Origin: DASWIV01 sp036397475
GTDB lineage: Bacteria > JAJVIF01 > JAPKYR01
Reading direction: 5' to 3'
Length of the DNA: 12,017 nt
Assembly: GCA_036397475.1 (NCBI GenBank)
Contig: DASWIV010000086.1
Span: 1-12,017 of the forward strand
This document shows positions 6,065 to 12,017 of this stretch, in pieces. How positions within the stretch are numbered: the stretch's first letter is position 1; each line of letters opens with the position of its first letter. A program made the position numbers and the translations under genes. The notes below the pieces were generated by a model that saw nothing but the letters and a program-made list of their open reading frames with translations, was not told the DNA's origin and ran no database searches.

Positions 6065-7286
6065 ATTTTAGGATTTTTTTCAGCTTCGATTTGATACCTG
6101 CTGGCGTAGTCTTCAAAACTTCAACTTCTCCACATCCATTAAACTCACAAACCTTACTCAACTTCTCTCCAAGCTTATTCAAAAATTCATCATCCGGTTT
6201 GAATCCCTTTTCAAATGACAGATTTAACACCTGGTATATTCCAGCTTTCCTGTCAGCCCTGGGATCCATTCTGCCAATCAAATTATTCCCATAAAGAATC
6301 GGATGAACGAAATACCCGAATTTCCTCTTCTTCTCAGGGGTATAGCACTCCAGGCTATAATCAAAATTGAATAGATCCAGTGTTCTGTCCCTGTAAATAA
6401 TCAGGTTATCGAATGGACAAAGTATATTTACTTCCTTCGATTCCGCCTTCTTGTGTGCATTTTTCAGATCATTTTCTGATGCGTAATACTTCTTTCCTTT
6501 TGTACCTTCAACCTCCACTTCTACTACTTCGCCTTCATCGACCATTTCCTTCAGGGACTTCGTCATCACTTTCCTGCTTATTGCCCTGATGTGCTGGTGA
6601 ATTCCCCTCTCCTGCATTATTCCGTGCGCCTGGAGAGCTTTCCTCACAAGAAATCTCCCGACCTCGTCATCACTCGGATATTTCGTATCAACCCAGTCCG
6701 GAAGCACCCGTTCAGTCAGATCATATATCCTGTGAAAATTCTTCCGCTCAGTTATCATCAGGTCGCCTTTCCAGAACAATAATTCCAATGCGACCTTGTA
6801 CGGGCGCCAGTCCCACCAGGTACCCGATTTCTTGTCAGCGTCCTTTTCGAAATCCGCCGATCCGAGCGGGCCTTCCTTTTTTATTCTGTTAAGTACAGGC
6901 TTCATCAGGTGCCCGAATTTTTCCATCCGGTCCTTCTCCCATTTCCCATGCGGATCATCGTAGGCTTTTTTCCATGGAAGGTAGTATCGGAAATCTGACA
7001 TCGGAAGATATGACGCCGCATGTCCCCGGTACTCAAAGACTTTCCTGCCCTTTGCCTGAAGAGAATGAAGCATTTCAGGCTTATATGAAGGGTGCCTTGC
7101 CCATAAAGTGTGGTTATGAGCTCGCTCGACAATGTGGATTGTGTCAATCTGGACATAACCGAGCTGCTCTATAATTTTCACTACACCATTTTTTGTTTTC
7201 GGAATTTTAGCCTGTCCATCGAGCAACTGCGCGTTAACTGTGATTTTGCGAGCTTCATCTTTTGATATCTTGAAACATTTTGTCAT
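6063..7286 (-). CDS. YcaQ/AlkX-type DNA glycosylase (HTH_42 winged-helix family)
   Basis: A 407-residue cytosolic protein of the AlkZ/YcaQ superfamily (COG3214). These enzymes excise bulky alkylated bases and can unhook DNA interstrand crosslinks. Near the N-terminus, LGYVQIDTIHIVERAHNH carries Q46-I47-D48. This is the Q-x-D catalytic signature of E. coli YcaQ rather than the Q-x-Q of AlkZ. HTLWARHP and FEYRGHAASYLPM follow, both typical of the family. The C-terminal part has CPFDNLIIYRDR, FDYSLECYTPEKKR and GYFVHPILYGNNLIGR. Length matches the family and the gene looks intact. No clear Shine-Dalgarno sequence precedes the ATG. The start is supported by the family-like N-terminus ISKDEARKI at residue 7. 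It converges on the ArsR cassette and abuts that unit's terminator, with no operon partner. Confidence 0.9.
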   Translation of the reverse strand: MTKCFKISKDEARKITVNAQLLDGQAKIPKTKNGVVKIIEQLGYVQIDTIHIVERAHNHTLWARHPSYKPEMLHSLQAKGRKVFEYRGHAASYLPMSDFRYYLPWKKAYDDPHGKWEKDRMEKFGHLMKPVLNRIKKEGPLGSADFEKDADKKSGTWWDWRPYKVALELLFWKGDLMITERKNFHRIYDLTERVLPDWVDTKYPSDDEVGRFLVRKALQAHGIMQERGIHQHIRAISRKVMTKSLKEMVDEGEVVEVEVEGTKGKKYYASENDLKNAHKKAESKEVNILCPFDNLIIYRDRTLDLFNFDYSLECYTPEKKRKFGYFVHPILYGNNLIGRMDPRADRKAGIYQVLNLSFEKGFKPDDEFLNKLGEKLSKVCEFNGCGEVEVLKTTPAGIKSKLKKILK

Positions 7287-7590
7287 TATAATTGGCTATC
7301 TTAAATTAATTTTCCTTTTGCATCTACTGGTGAAATAATTCAATCCTTGCATTATGCTGGAGCTTGTCCCGTTTTTAGTTGAAAATTGGTGGGGTTCCGT
7401 ACGCATTATCAGGCAGCCTCGCGATTGGTGTCAAGTTGTCCCGAGACGTACAAAACGAGCGACTGTTCGAGCTGGTGCAGGTGCTTGAAGCCCTTGACCT
7501 GCCCTCCCCGCTCAGCCATAATACTGGCTCCGTACCTTAAATTTGATTAAATTCCAACCATATCGCCTGACAGCAGGAGGATACACAACC
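7287..7590. other. gap with a possible gene remnant
   Basis: Only weak signals are visible. At 7379-7540 there is an open plus frame from TTG, 53 codons, including SRDVQNERLFELVQVLEALDL. On the opposite strand a 36-codon frame runs 7519-7409 from ATG. The stretch 7410-7536 is visibly richer in G and C than its flanks. I recognise neither product, and it may be a decayed fragment of a lost gene. GTCAAG (7430-7435) and CTTGAC (7493-7498) could close a long stem. I see no convincing promoter for the dehydrogenase. AGGAGG (7575-7580) is its ribosome site. Confidence 0.3.
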
Positions 7591-9153
7591 ATGTTAATGC
7601 CATACACTGTCGAACCCTACGAAGACTTCACGATCAAGGAAAATCGCGACGCCATGGAGGCCGCACTCAAAAAGGTCGAGAGCGAACTCGGGCGCGATTA
7701 TCCGCTCATCATCAACGGAAAAGAAGTAAAAACGAAAGAATGGATTACCTCATATAACCCGTCGGATACATCCCAGGTCATCGGACGTGTCGGAAAAGCT
7801 ACCCGGAAGGATGCCGATGCCGCGATGGCGGCCGCTCTCAAAGCCTTTGAAACATGGAAAAATGTTCCATGGGAAGTCCGGGCGCGTTACCTGATCGCAA
7901 TCGCCAAGAAAATGCGCGCGCGAAAAATGGAACTGTCCGCGTGGATGGTCTACGAGGAAGGCAAGAGCTGGATCGAATCCATCGCCGACTGCGCCGAGGC
8001 GATAGATTTCCACGAATTCTACGCCCGCGAAGCTATCAGAATGGCGGGTGTAGCGGGAACGCATGAAGTTACACCGTTCCCCGACGAGCAGAATGAACTT
8101 TATTACATCCCCCTCGGAGTCGGTGTCTGCATACCTCCGTGGAATTTTCCCCTCGCGATAATGTCGGGAATTTCAATTGCGCCTGTCGTTGCAGGTAACA
8201 CGGTCATCATGAAGCCGGCGTCGACCGCACCTGTAATTTCACGGAAATACATGGAAATCTGCATGGAATGCGATATTCCTCCCGGGGTCATCAACTGGCT
8301 GCCGGGACCCGGTGCGGAAGTTGGCGATTATCTTGTCTGCCATCCGAAAACCAGATTCATTGCTTTCACAGGCTCAATGGAAGTCGGACTTGGCATCAAC
8401 GAGAAAGCCGCGAAAGTTGTCGACGGCCAGATCTGGCTAAAGAGGGTAATCCTCGAAATGGGCGGAAAGGACTTTGTCGCGGTCGATGAAGGCGTGGACA
8501 CCGACTATGCTGCCCAGCAGATCGTAATTTCCGCTTTCGGATTCCAGGGACAGAAATGTTCAGCAGGATCGAGGGCGATTGTCCATCAGAAAGTCTACGA
8601 CGAGGTTCTGAGTAAGGCTGTTGAGCTGACCAAAAAACTCAAGGTTGGAAATCCTGTCGAATATGGGATTCACAACGGCGGGGTTATCGACAAGAACGCC
8701 TGCGATAAGATACTTGAGTACATCGAGATCGGCAAAAAGGAAGGCAAGCTGATGTGCGGCGGCAAACAGCCTAAGGGCGCGAAAGGTTACCAGATTGAGA
8801 ACACTATTTTCGGTGATATCAAACCCAAAGCGCGATTAGCGCAGGAAGAAATCTTCGGACCTGTCGTCTCATTTATTAAGGCACGGAATTTCAGCCAGAT
8901 TGTGGAGATCGCCAATAACACCATTTACGGACTCACCGGAGCTCTTATTTCCACCAACCGTGAACACCTGGAAATCGCGCGACGGGACTTCCACGTAGGA
9001 AACCTGTACCTGAACCGGAAATGCACCGGAGCGCTTGTTGATGTCCAGCCATTCGGCGGGTTTAACATGAGCGGGACCGATTCAAAAGCCGGCGGACGCG
9101 ATTACCTCCTGCTGTTCAGCCAGGCAAAGAGTGTCGCAGAGCGATTTATCTGA
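7591..9153 (+). CDS. pruA: L-glutamate gamma-semialdehyde (1-pyrroline-5-carboxylate) dehydrogenase, RocA/PruA type
   Basis: A 520-residue NAD-dependent aldehyde dehydrogenase. It oxidises glutamate gamma-semialdehyde to glutamate, the last step of proline and of arginine/ornithine breakdown. It matches the stand-alone Bacillus RocA-type enzyme closely along its length: the N-terminal YTVEPYEDFTIKENR and DYPLIINGK, then PPWNFPLAI with the conserved Asn (185), FTGSMEVG, the catalytic-region Glu in LEMGGKD (289), the nucleophile Cys in FGFQGQKCSAGSR (323), EEIFGPVV and PFGGFNMSGTDSKAGG near the end. The ATG at 7591 is preferred over the in-frame TTG at 7543. AGGAGG lies ten bases before it, and the family N-terminus begins there. 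All key residues are present. No proline dehydrogenase or arginase gene is adjacent in the window, so the upstream pathway is encoded elsewhere. Confidence 0.95.
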   Translation: MLMPYTVEPYEDFTIKENRDAMEAALKKVESELGRDYPLIINGKEVKTKEWITSYNPSDTSQVIGRVGKATRKDADAAMAAALKAFETWKNVPWEVRARYLIAIAKKMRARKMELSAWMVYEEGKSWIESIADCAEAIDFHEFYAREAIRMAGVAGTHEVTPFPDEQNELYYIPLGVGVCIPPWNFPLAIMSGISIAPVVAGNTVIMKPASTAPVISRKYMEICMECDIPPGVINWLPGPGAEVGDYLVCHPKTRFIAFTGSMEVGLGINEKAAKVVDGQIWLKRVILEMGGKDFVAVDEGVDTDYAAQQIVISAFGFQGQKCSAGSRAIVHQKVYDEVLSKAVELTKKLKVGNPVEYGIHNGGVIDKNACDKILEYIEIGKKEGKLMCGGKQPKGAKGYQIENTIFGDIKPKARLAQEEIFGPVVSFIKARNFSQIVEIANNTIYGLTGALISTNREHLEIARRDFHVGNLYLNRKCTGALVDVQPFGGFNMSGTDSKAGGRDYLLLFSQAKSVAERFI

Positions 9154-9185
9154 AAAAATCGAAAATTATTTTATTGACTTTTTAC

Positions 9186-9215
9186 ATCGGCCGGACACTT
9201 GTCCGGTCGATTTTT
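9186..9215 (+). terminator. intrinsic terminator after the dehydrogenase
   Basis: ATCGGCCGGAC (9186-9196) pairs with GTCCGGTCGAT (9201-9211) across a 4-base loop, with one G-U pair and a TTTTT tail. It lies 33 bases after the stop. Confidence 0.9.
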
Positions 9216-9288
9216 ATAGGGTTTGCGCAGACTCACAGACTGAATTTAACATTCCGAGCGCATGAAAATTTCTCAAATCTAACTTCAC

Positions 9289-9302
9289 TTAGGTGAACCT
9301 AA
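9289..9302. promoter_or_regulatory. perfect 14-bp palindrome upstream of the Spy/CpxP-like gene
   Basis: TTAGGT-GA-ACCTAA has 6-bp arms and a 2-bp centre, the same geometry and the same TTAG/CTAA ends as the dyad at 5707-5720. It stands 85 bases before the ATG at 9387 in a region with no other gene. It is probably a binding site for a dimeric regulator. The regulator is unknown and no clear promoter hexamers were found nearby. Confidence 0.45.
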
Positions 9303-9386
9303 TTTCGCGTTACCATATCCCATGTCGTGGCTGAGGCAAGGAAACGTTTCCGATCAGCCTATATTCTACATAGGTTGGTACATGAT

Positions 9387-10157
9387 ATGAGACCAGATTC
9401 AAAAAGTACTTTCTTGAGGCGGACTCTTATCATAGCCACTGCCGCCTTTATCCTGCTTCTTGGCGGGGTTATCTATGCCAAGTCAGGCACCAACGACGAC
9501 AATCATGGCTACGGTATGAGTTCTCGCAACGAATCCACGTCGGACAGGAACCATATGGGGATTATGTCAGGCGAACGAAATGCCCCGGCGGACAATCCGT
9601 CACTGAGATCGATTCTTTCAACCGATCCTGAAATCAGCAAGCTGTATTACGAAATTTCGCTGATCAACAGCTTGAACAAGCTCGGAATTACTTCCGATCA
9701 GGCTGCAACAATTCTCGATATTATTCAAAGCTCTCGCGAATCGATCGATTCCGATTACAACAGGCTCAAAATGAAAATGATCGAGGAGCTTAAGCAAGAG
9801 CTTGACAGTGTACTCCAGGGCGCGGAACTTGATCCGGGAAGGATAACTCAGATTCGGCCCGTATCTTACTCCGTCGAGAGCCAGCAGGTGATTCTGGACC
9901 TGTCTCCCGTAAGAATAAGGGTCCTGGACACACTCACCCCCGAGCAGCAAAGTAACATCAACCAGTGTCTTGCGATATATGGGGACGATACCAGTGGAAT
10001 AGCTGGCCAGGAAAGTGGAATGCATGTAATTCACGGAACGTACCGAACCGGTGCGGACGCATCGCAAACCAGCGCAGATGTTGAGCGCGCACTGGATGAG
10101 ATGATATTAAATCAGACAACAGTCGAAGCGCTTCGATTATACATAGATTCAAGGTAA
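9387..10157 (+). CDS. secreted or anchored protein with two LTxxQ-like motifs (Spy/CpxP-like)
   Basis: A 256-residue protein from the ATG at 9387. A GTG at 9327 would add 20 residues before the signal sequence, which is less likely, though neither start has a good Shine-Dalgarno site. Residues 10-31 (LRRTLIIATAAFILLLGGVIY) are a signal peptide or N-terminal anchor. A flexible Asn/Ser/Met/His-rich stretch follows (about 33-70). Helices then contain ITSDQ (101-105) and LTPEQ (183-187). The pair resembles the two LTxxQ motifs of Spy/CpxP/ZraP-type periplasmic stress and metal proteins, although the spacing is longer than usual here. The region between the motifs is a charged helix (RLKMKMIEELKQELD). 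It is likely extracytoplasmic. A chaperone or metal-stress role is inferred from the motif pair only. It stands alone, behind a palindromic site. Confidence 0.65.
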   Translation: MRPDSKSTFLRRTLIIATAAFILLLGGVIYAKSGTNDDNHGYGMSSRNESTSDRNHMGIMSGERNAPADNPSLRSILSTDPEISKLYYEISLINSLNKLGITSDQAATILDIIQSSRESIDSDYNRLKMKMIEELKQELDSVLQGAELDPGRITQIRPVSYSVESQQVILDLSPVRIRVLDTLTPEQQSNINQCLAIYGDDTSGIAGQESGMHVIHGTYRTGADASQTSADVERALDEMILNQTTVEALRLYIDSR

Positions 10158-10184
10158 GGTAACTTTTTCATTTGGAGAGACTAC

Positions 10185-10216
10185 GGGACCGGTATCGGAC
10201 GTGCCGGCCCCGCACT
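10185..10216 (+). terminator. weak terminator-like hairpin after the Spy/CpxP-like gene
   Basis: GGGACCGG (10185-10192) and CCGGCCCC (10204-10211) form an 8-bp stem with one mismatch and an 11-base loop. It lies 28 bases after the stop. The tail (CACTATTTATAA) is only moderately T-rich, so termination may be partial. Confidence 0.4.
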
Positions 10217-10279
10217 ATTTATAATTCAGGCCAATTTGTCCCCCATATCACATTCTGTCGTTTTATATCATTGCCTTAA

Positions 10280-10309
10280 TTCGGGAAAAATGCCCCGAAA
10301 TAGCTATTT
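10280..10309. repeat. hairpin next to a 12-bp palindrome
   Basis: TTCGGG (10280-10285) and CCCGAA (10294-10299) can form a 6-bp stem. They are followed at once by the perfect palindrome AAATAGCTATTT (10298-10309). The two symmetric elements touch, which is unusual in non-coding DNA. This could be a second terminator for the gene on the left or a protein-binding site. Confidence 0.35.
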
Positions 10310-10316
10310 TTCAAAA

Positions 10317-10403
10317 TTAACTGCACTGGGAACTACGTGAAAAATCTCCCGAAATCCCCCATTTCAAGCCTGAACTACCACATATGCCCATTCGTGCAGT
10401 TAA
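10317..10403. repeat. long interrupted inverted repeat upstream of the sigma-54 promoter
   Basis: TTAACTGCAC (10317-10326) and GTGCAGTTAA (10394-10403) are perfect 10-bp complements 67 bases apart. The pairing continues inward with TGGG (10327-10330) and CCCA (10387-10390) across a 3-base bulge. Inside lie a hairpin, GAAAT-CCCCC-ATTTC (10351-10365), and two copies of GAACTAC. It lies about 45-130 bases before the sigma-54 site, the usual distance for enhancer sites of a sigma-54 activator. A structured RNA is the alternative. Confidence 0.55.
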
Positions 10404-10447
10404 CCCGGATATACACCTGTTCAGACCCATTAATTCCCATTGGTAAC

Positions 10448-10463
10448 TGGCACACTTCCTGCC
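10448..10463 (+). promoter_or_regulatory. sigma-54-type promoter before the acidic small protein
   Basis: TGGCAC (10448-10453), five bases, then CTGCC (10459-10463). The invariant GG (10449-10450) and GC (10461-10462) are separated by exactly ten bases, as required at -24/-12. The -24 box matches consensus fully and the -12 box deviates at its first T and last base. The start site would be near 10474, giving a leader of about 87 bases. No sigma-70 pair as good was found nearby. Confidence 0.55.
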
Positions 10464-10560
10464 TGATAATAATACTGAACGGCTACCATTCATCACCAAG
10501 AAGGGGGTAATGAATTAGAAGCTACGTTCTTTTTTTAATGAAGTTTGGAGGTGAGTCCAA

Positions 10561-10788
10561 ATGGCTAGAGCACTCAAGCTCAAGCTGGATGAACTGGTCT
10601 TCACCTTCGATCTCGACATGGAAGAGTTTGGACCCGAAGTCGTTGACGTAACAGGTCCACACCACTTCGACGCGGGCGGACCTCACCGCTCTATAAAAAA
10701 GGACCAGCTCGATTTCCTCGAAGCTCAGGTAAAAAAAGCAATTGAGGATACCGAGATGGATGACGACGACGAGGACGATGAATTCTAG
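10561..10788 (+). CDS. 75-residue acidic protein of unknown function
   Basis: A small soluble protein of no family I recognise, starting MARALKLKLDELVFTFDLD. It has an amphipathic start, then GPEVVDVTGPHHFDAGGPHR in the middle (His-His plus a third His, two GPH motifs). A helix (KKDQLDFLEAQVKKAIEDTE) follows, and then an almost purely acidic tail of Asp and Glu ending in Phe. It has no signal peptide, membrane segment or Cys. GGAGGTGA (10547-10554) lies six bases before the ATG, a strong ribosome site, so the ORF is very likely real. It is a single-gene unit between the sigma-54-type promoter and a terminator, implying expression on demand. A protein-protein or metal-binding accessory role is conceivable, but the sequence does not decide. 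Confidence 0.8.
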   Translation: MARALKLKLDELVFTFDLDMEEFGPEVVDVTGPHHFDAGGPHRSIKKDQLDFLEAQVKKAIEDTEMDDDDEDDEF

Positions 10789-10819
10789 TCCCAGAATCTA
10801 TAGTCCAGGTGAACTCAAT

Positions 10820-10852
10820 GCCCCATTGCCCTCGGTAGTGGGGTTTCTTTTT
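10820..10852 (+). terminator. intrinsic terminator after the acidic protein gene
   Basis: GCCCCA (10820-10825) and TGGGGT (10839-10844) form a 6-bp stem with one G-U pair and a 13-base loop. A T-rich tail follows (TTTCTTTTT to 10852). It lies 32 bases after the stop. Confidence 0.7.
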
Positions 10853-10855
10853 GCA

Positions 10856-10877
10856 TGTAATTCCACTTAAAATTACA
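10856..10877. repeat. 7-bp inverted repeat upstream of the last lipoprotein gene
   Basis: TGTAATT (10856-10862) and AATTACA (10871-10877) are perfect complements around an 8-base centre. This could be an operator in the 5' region of the gene at 10973, about 100 bases before its ATG. The surrounding AT-rich DNA makes chance possible. Confidence 0.3.
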
Positions 10878-10972
10878 CCACCGGGAAAATAATATAACGT
10901 GCGTTAATTTATTATTTCTCAAAAATTTGTCATAATATCAGGTTGTTATTATTCCCTCCACCGGAGACGAAA

Positions 10973-12017
10973 ATGCACCAAAGAGTTACCCTGTCCTCAA
11001 CCTTGTTTGTAGCCACAATCATCCTCCTCATGTTTTCCTTCGGATGTTCTTCGGGTTCAAATTCATCATCACCCGTGCTTCCCGATACATCCGGAAATAA
11101 CCAGTTACAATCCCTGCAGCCGAATCGGTTGCAATGGGGTATGTGGAATGTCGCGATCGACTCAAATACCTCGCAATTCGAGATCGTCCCCATACGTGGC
11201 GCTATGTTCACCGCCAATGTAACGCAGTTCCTTCAACCACCGACATCCCCTACCAATCTTCTCTCATTTTCTGTCGACGGCTCATCAAATCCATCGACAG
11301 GTTATTTTGTGGTTGATGTGTACGTCAGCCATCCGTTTCCCGGACTGAATAAATATAACGGATTCGATGTCCGGGGAATTTTCATGTCGGATGGATCGGT
11401 AGCCGGTATTTATGATCCCTCGGTTTTAAGAGCTGTGGACGGCGATTCCGTTGTGGAAAATGCCGATGGATACACACGATGGTGGAACTGGACAGAATTT
11501 ACATCTGTAGGGACGGTTTTCGGAGCGGGCCAGGGAAAACTTGCTCCCCCGTGGCACCCCGACTGCACCGTTAATCCATATAAGTATTTTTGTGACTCTC
11601 TTGGAGCTCTCGACGATGTAACGTCAATGGACATAGGCTCCCGCGGTATGTTTTCGACACAGTCAACCAATTCACGACGGTATGAAATTCAATTCGAGCA
11701 GTCTGGCGGCAATACGGTCTTTACCTTCAACTACGCGATCGACGCGAGCTGGGAAGAACCCGATCCGGAATTCGCACCGAATTTTCCTCCCGAAGCTTAC
11801 TCGATCTCGGCTAACTGCCAGGAAGCATTCCACCTGAGCGCCGATACCTCGGATTCCTCGGCATGGTACGTGTCGCCATCGGAAAATGGCGGAGAACTGG
11901 ACCTATCACTCGAAATCTATGACTGGCAGGGAGCTGCGAATGGATATGTGCCGGGCGAGATCAACTCCATCTGGCTTGAAAGTGACATTCTCCCGGCACC
12001 GGTAGAAATTTCCGCAC
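10973..12017 (+). CDS. large lipoprotein, N-terminal part, runs off the right edge
   Basis: A frame from the ATG at 10973 stays open for 348 codons to the window end. GGAGA lies seven bases before the start. The signal peptide ends SFGC (Cys 25; Phe at the -2 position is unusual for a lipobox), followed by a Ser/Asn-rich linker. The body begins LQWGMWNVAID, then IRGAMFTANVTQFLQPP, and has YFVVDVYVSHPFPGL, YNGFDVRGIFM, DGYTRWWNWTEF, NPYKYFCDSLG and FTFNYAIDASWEEPDPEF. The next stretch (ENGGELDLSLEIYDWQG) looks like the start of an Ig-like or beta-sandwich module. I recall the WGMW/RGAMF/HPFPGL/FDVRGIF/NPYKYF pattern from uncharacterised lipoproteins of uncultured bacteria, with no known function. 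It is probably exported to the cell surface. The C-terminal domains are not visible. Confidence 0.88.
   Translation, partial: MHQRVTLSSTLFVATIILLMFSFGCSSGSNSSSPVLPDTSGNNQLQSLQPNRLQWGMWNVAIDSNTSQFEIVPIRGAMFTANVTQFLQPPTSPTNLLSFSVDGSSNPSTGYFVVDVYVSHPFPGLNKYNGFDVRGIFMSDGSVAGIYDPSVLRAVDGDSVVENADGYTRWWNWTEFTSVGTVFGAGQGKLAPPWHPDCTVNPYKYFCDSLGALDDVTSMDIGSRGMFSTQSTNSRRYEIQFEQSGGNTVFTFNYAIDASWEEPDPEFAPNFPPEAYSISANCQEAFHLSADTSDSSAWYVSPSENGGELDLSLEIYDWQGAANGYVPGEINSIWLESDILPAPVEISA

Noticed and set aside
7393..7534. Direct repeat GGYTCCGTAC flanking the GC-rich patch, as a target duplication
   Set aside because: It has an internal mismatch, no terminal inverted repeats inside it and no transposase between the copies.
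7750..8489. Several 60-100-codon frames within the dehydrogenase
   Set aside because: They are shadows of a gene matching its family end to end.
9618..10067. 149-codon open frame on the minus strand
   Set aside because: It lies wholly inside the Spy/CpxP-like gene, whose plus-strand product has a signal sequence and motif pair. The minus product has no recognisable features.
7406..10470. 12-base match CTGCCTGATAAT in inverted orientation (7417-7406 and 10459-10470)
   Set aside because: In 12 kb several 12-base matches are expected by chance and the flanks do not agree.
10317..10499. 60-codon minus-strand frame in the gap
   Set aside because: It has no ribosome site, a low-complexity Ser/Gly/Cys product and overlaps the dyad and sigma-54 elements.
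10514..10527. TTAGAAGCTACGTT as a third ArsR-type operator
   Set aside because: Only about 10 of 14 positions match, there is no dyad of the right form, and it lies in an AT-rich leader downstream of the sigma-54 site.
144..10814. AGGTGAAC seen three times in gaps
   Set aside because: The contexts differ, and only the copy at 9291 is part of a palindrome.
10930..11670. Open frames on both strands inside the last gene
   Set aside because: The long plus frame with lipoprotein signal, RBS and coherent domain motifs explains the region.
1..12017. CRISPR array, tRNA, rRNA or known riboswitch
   Set aside because: No regularly spaced repeats, cloverleaf-like sequences or recognisable aptamer cores were seen on either strand.

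Overview
The window looks like chromosomal DNA of an uncultured diderm bacterium. It has moderate GC, strong Shine-Dalgarno sites, sigma-70-like promoters and five predicted lipoproteins in 12 kb. The lipoproteins of the left flank and the right edge are rich in Ser, Asn and Asp just after the lipobox Cys, a style I associate with poorly cultured sediment or groundwater lineages. I cannot name the phylum from sequence alone.

Layout. (1) Positions 1-569 hold the last 40 codons of an IS5-type transposase, a doubtful 58-residue ORF and a minus-strand terminator. (2) Positions 570-4384 hold three tandem paralogous lipoproteins on the minus strand. Each has two PPC-like beta domains and a Pro/aromatic tail. 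They sit behind one good promoter (4356-4384) and end in the terminator at 516-548. (3) A divergent lipoprotein (4497-5150) carries five 17-residue repeats. (4) Positions 5219-6064 hold a compact cassette: an ArsR-type regulator (5261-5686) and a 74-residue Cys/His-rich protein (5762-5986), closed by a strong terminator. (5) A YcaQ/AlkX-type DNA glycosylase (6063-7286) is convergent with this cassette. (6) After a gap of about 300 bp with a possible gene remnant comes a RocA/PruA-type P5C dehydrogenase (7591-9153) with its terminator. (7) A Spy/CpxP-like secreted or anchored protein (9387-10157) follows a perfect 14-bp palindrome. (8) A 75-residue acidic protein (10561-10788) lies downstream of a sigma-54-type promoter and a long interrupted dyad. 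(9) A fifth lipoprotein (10973 onward) runs off the right edge.

How it fits together. The most system-like part is the ArsR/Cys-rich pair. Two 14-bp sites, matching at 11 of 14 positions, sit on the arsR promoter and in front of the small gene. The two proteins also share a C-terminal coiled-coil motif. I infer an autoregulated metal- or thiol-responsive module whose small protein may bind metal and touch the regulator. The second candidate is the sigma-54 unit, a tiny acidic protein with an elaborate upstream DNA architecture. The dehydrogenase (proline/arginine breakdown) and glycosylase (DNA repair) look like ordinary single genes. No tRNA, rRNA or CRISPR was seen.
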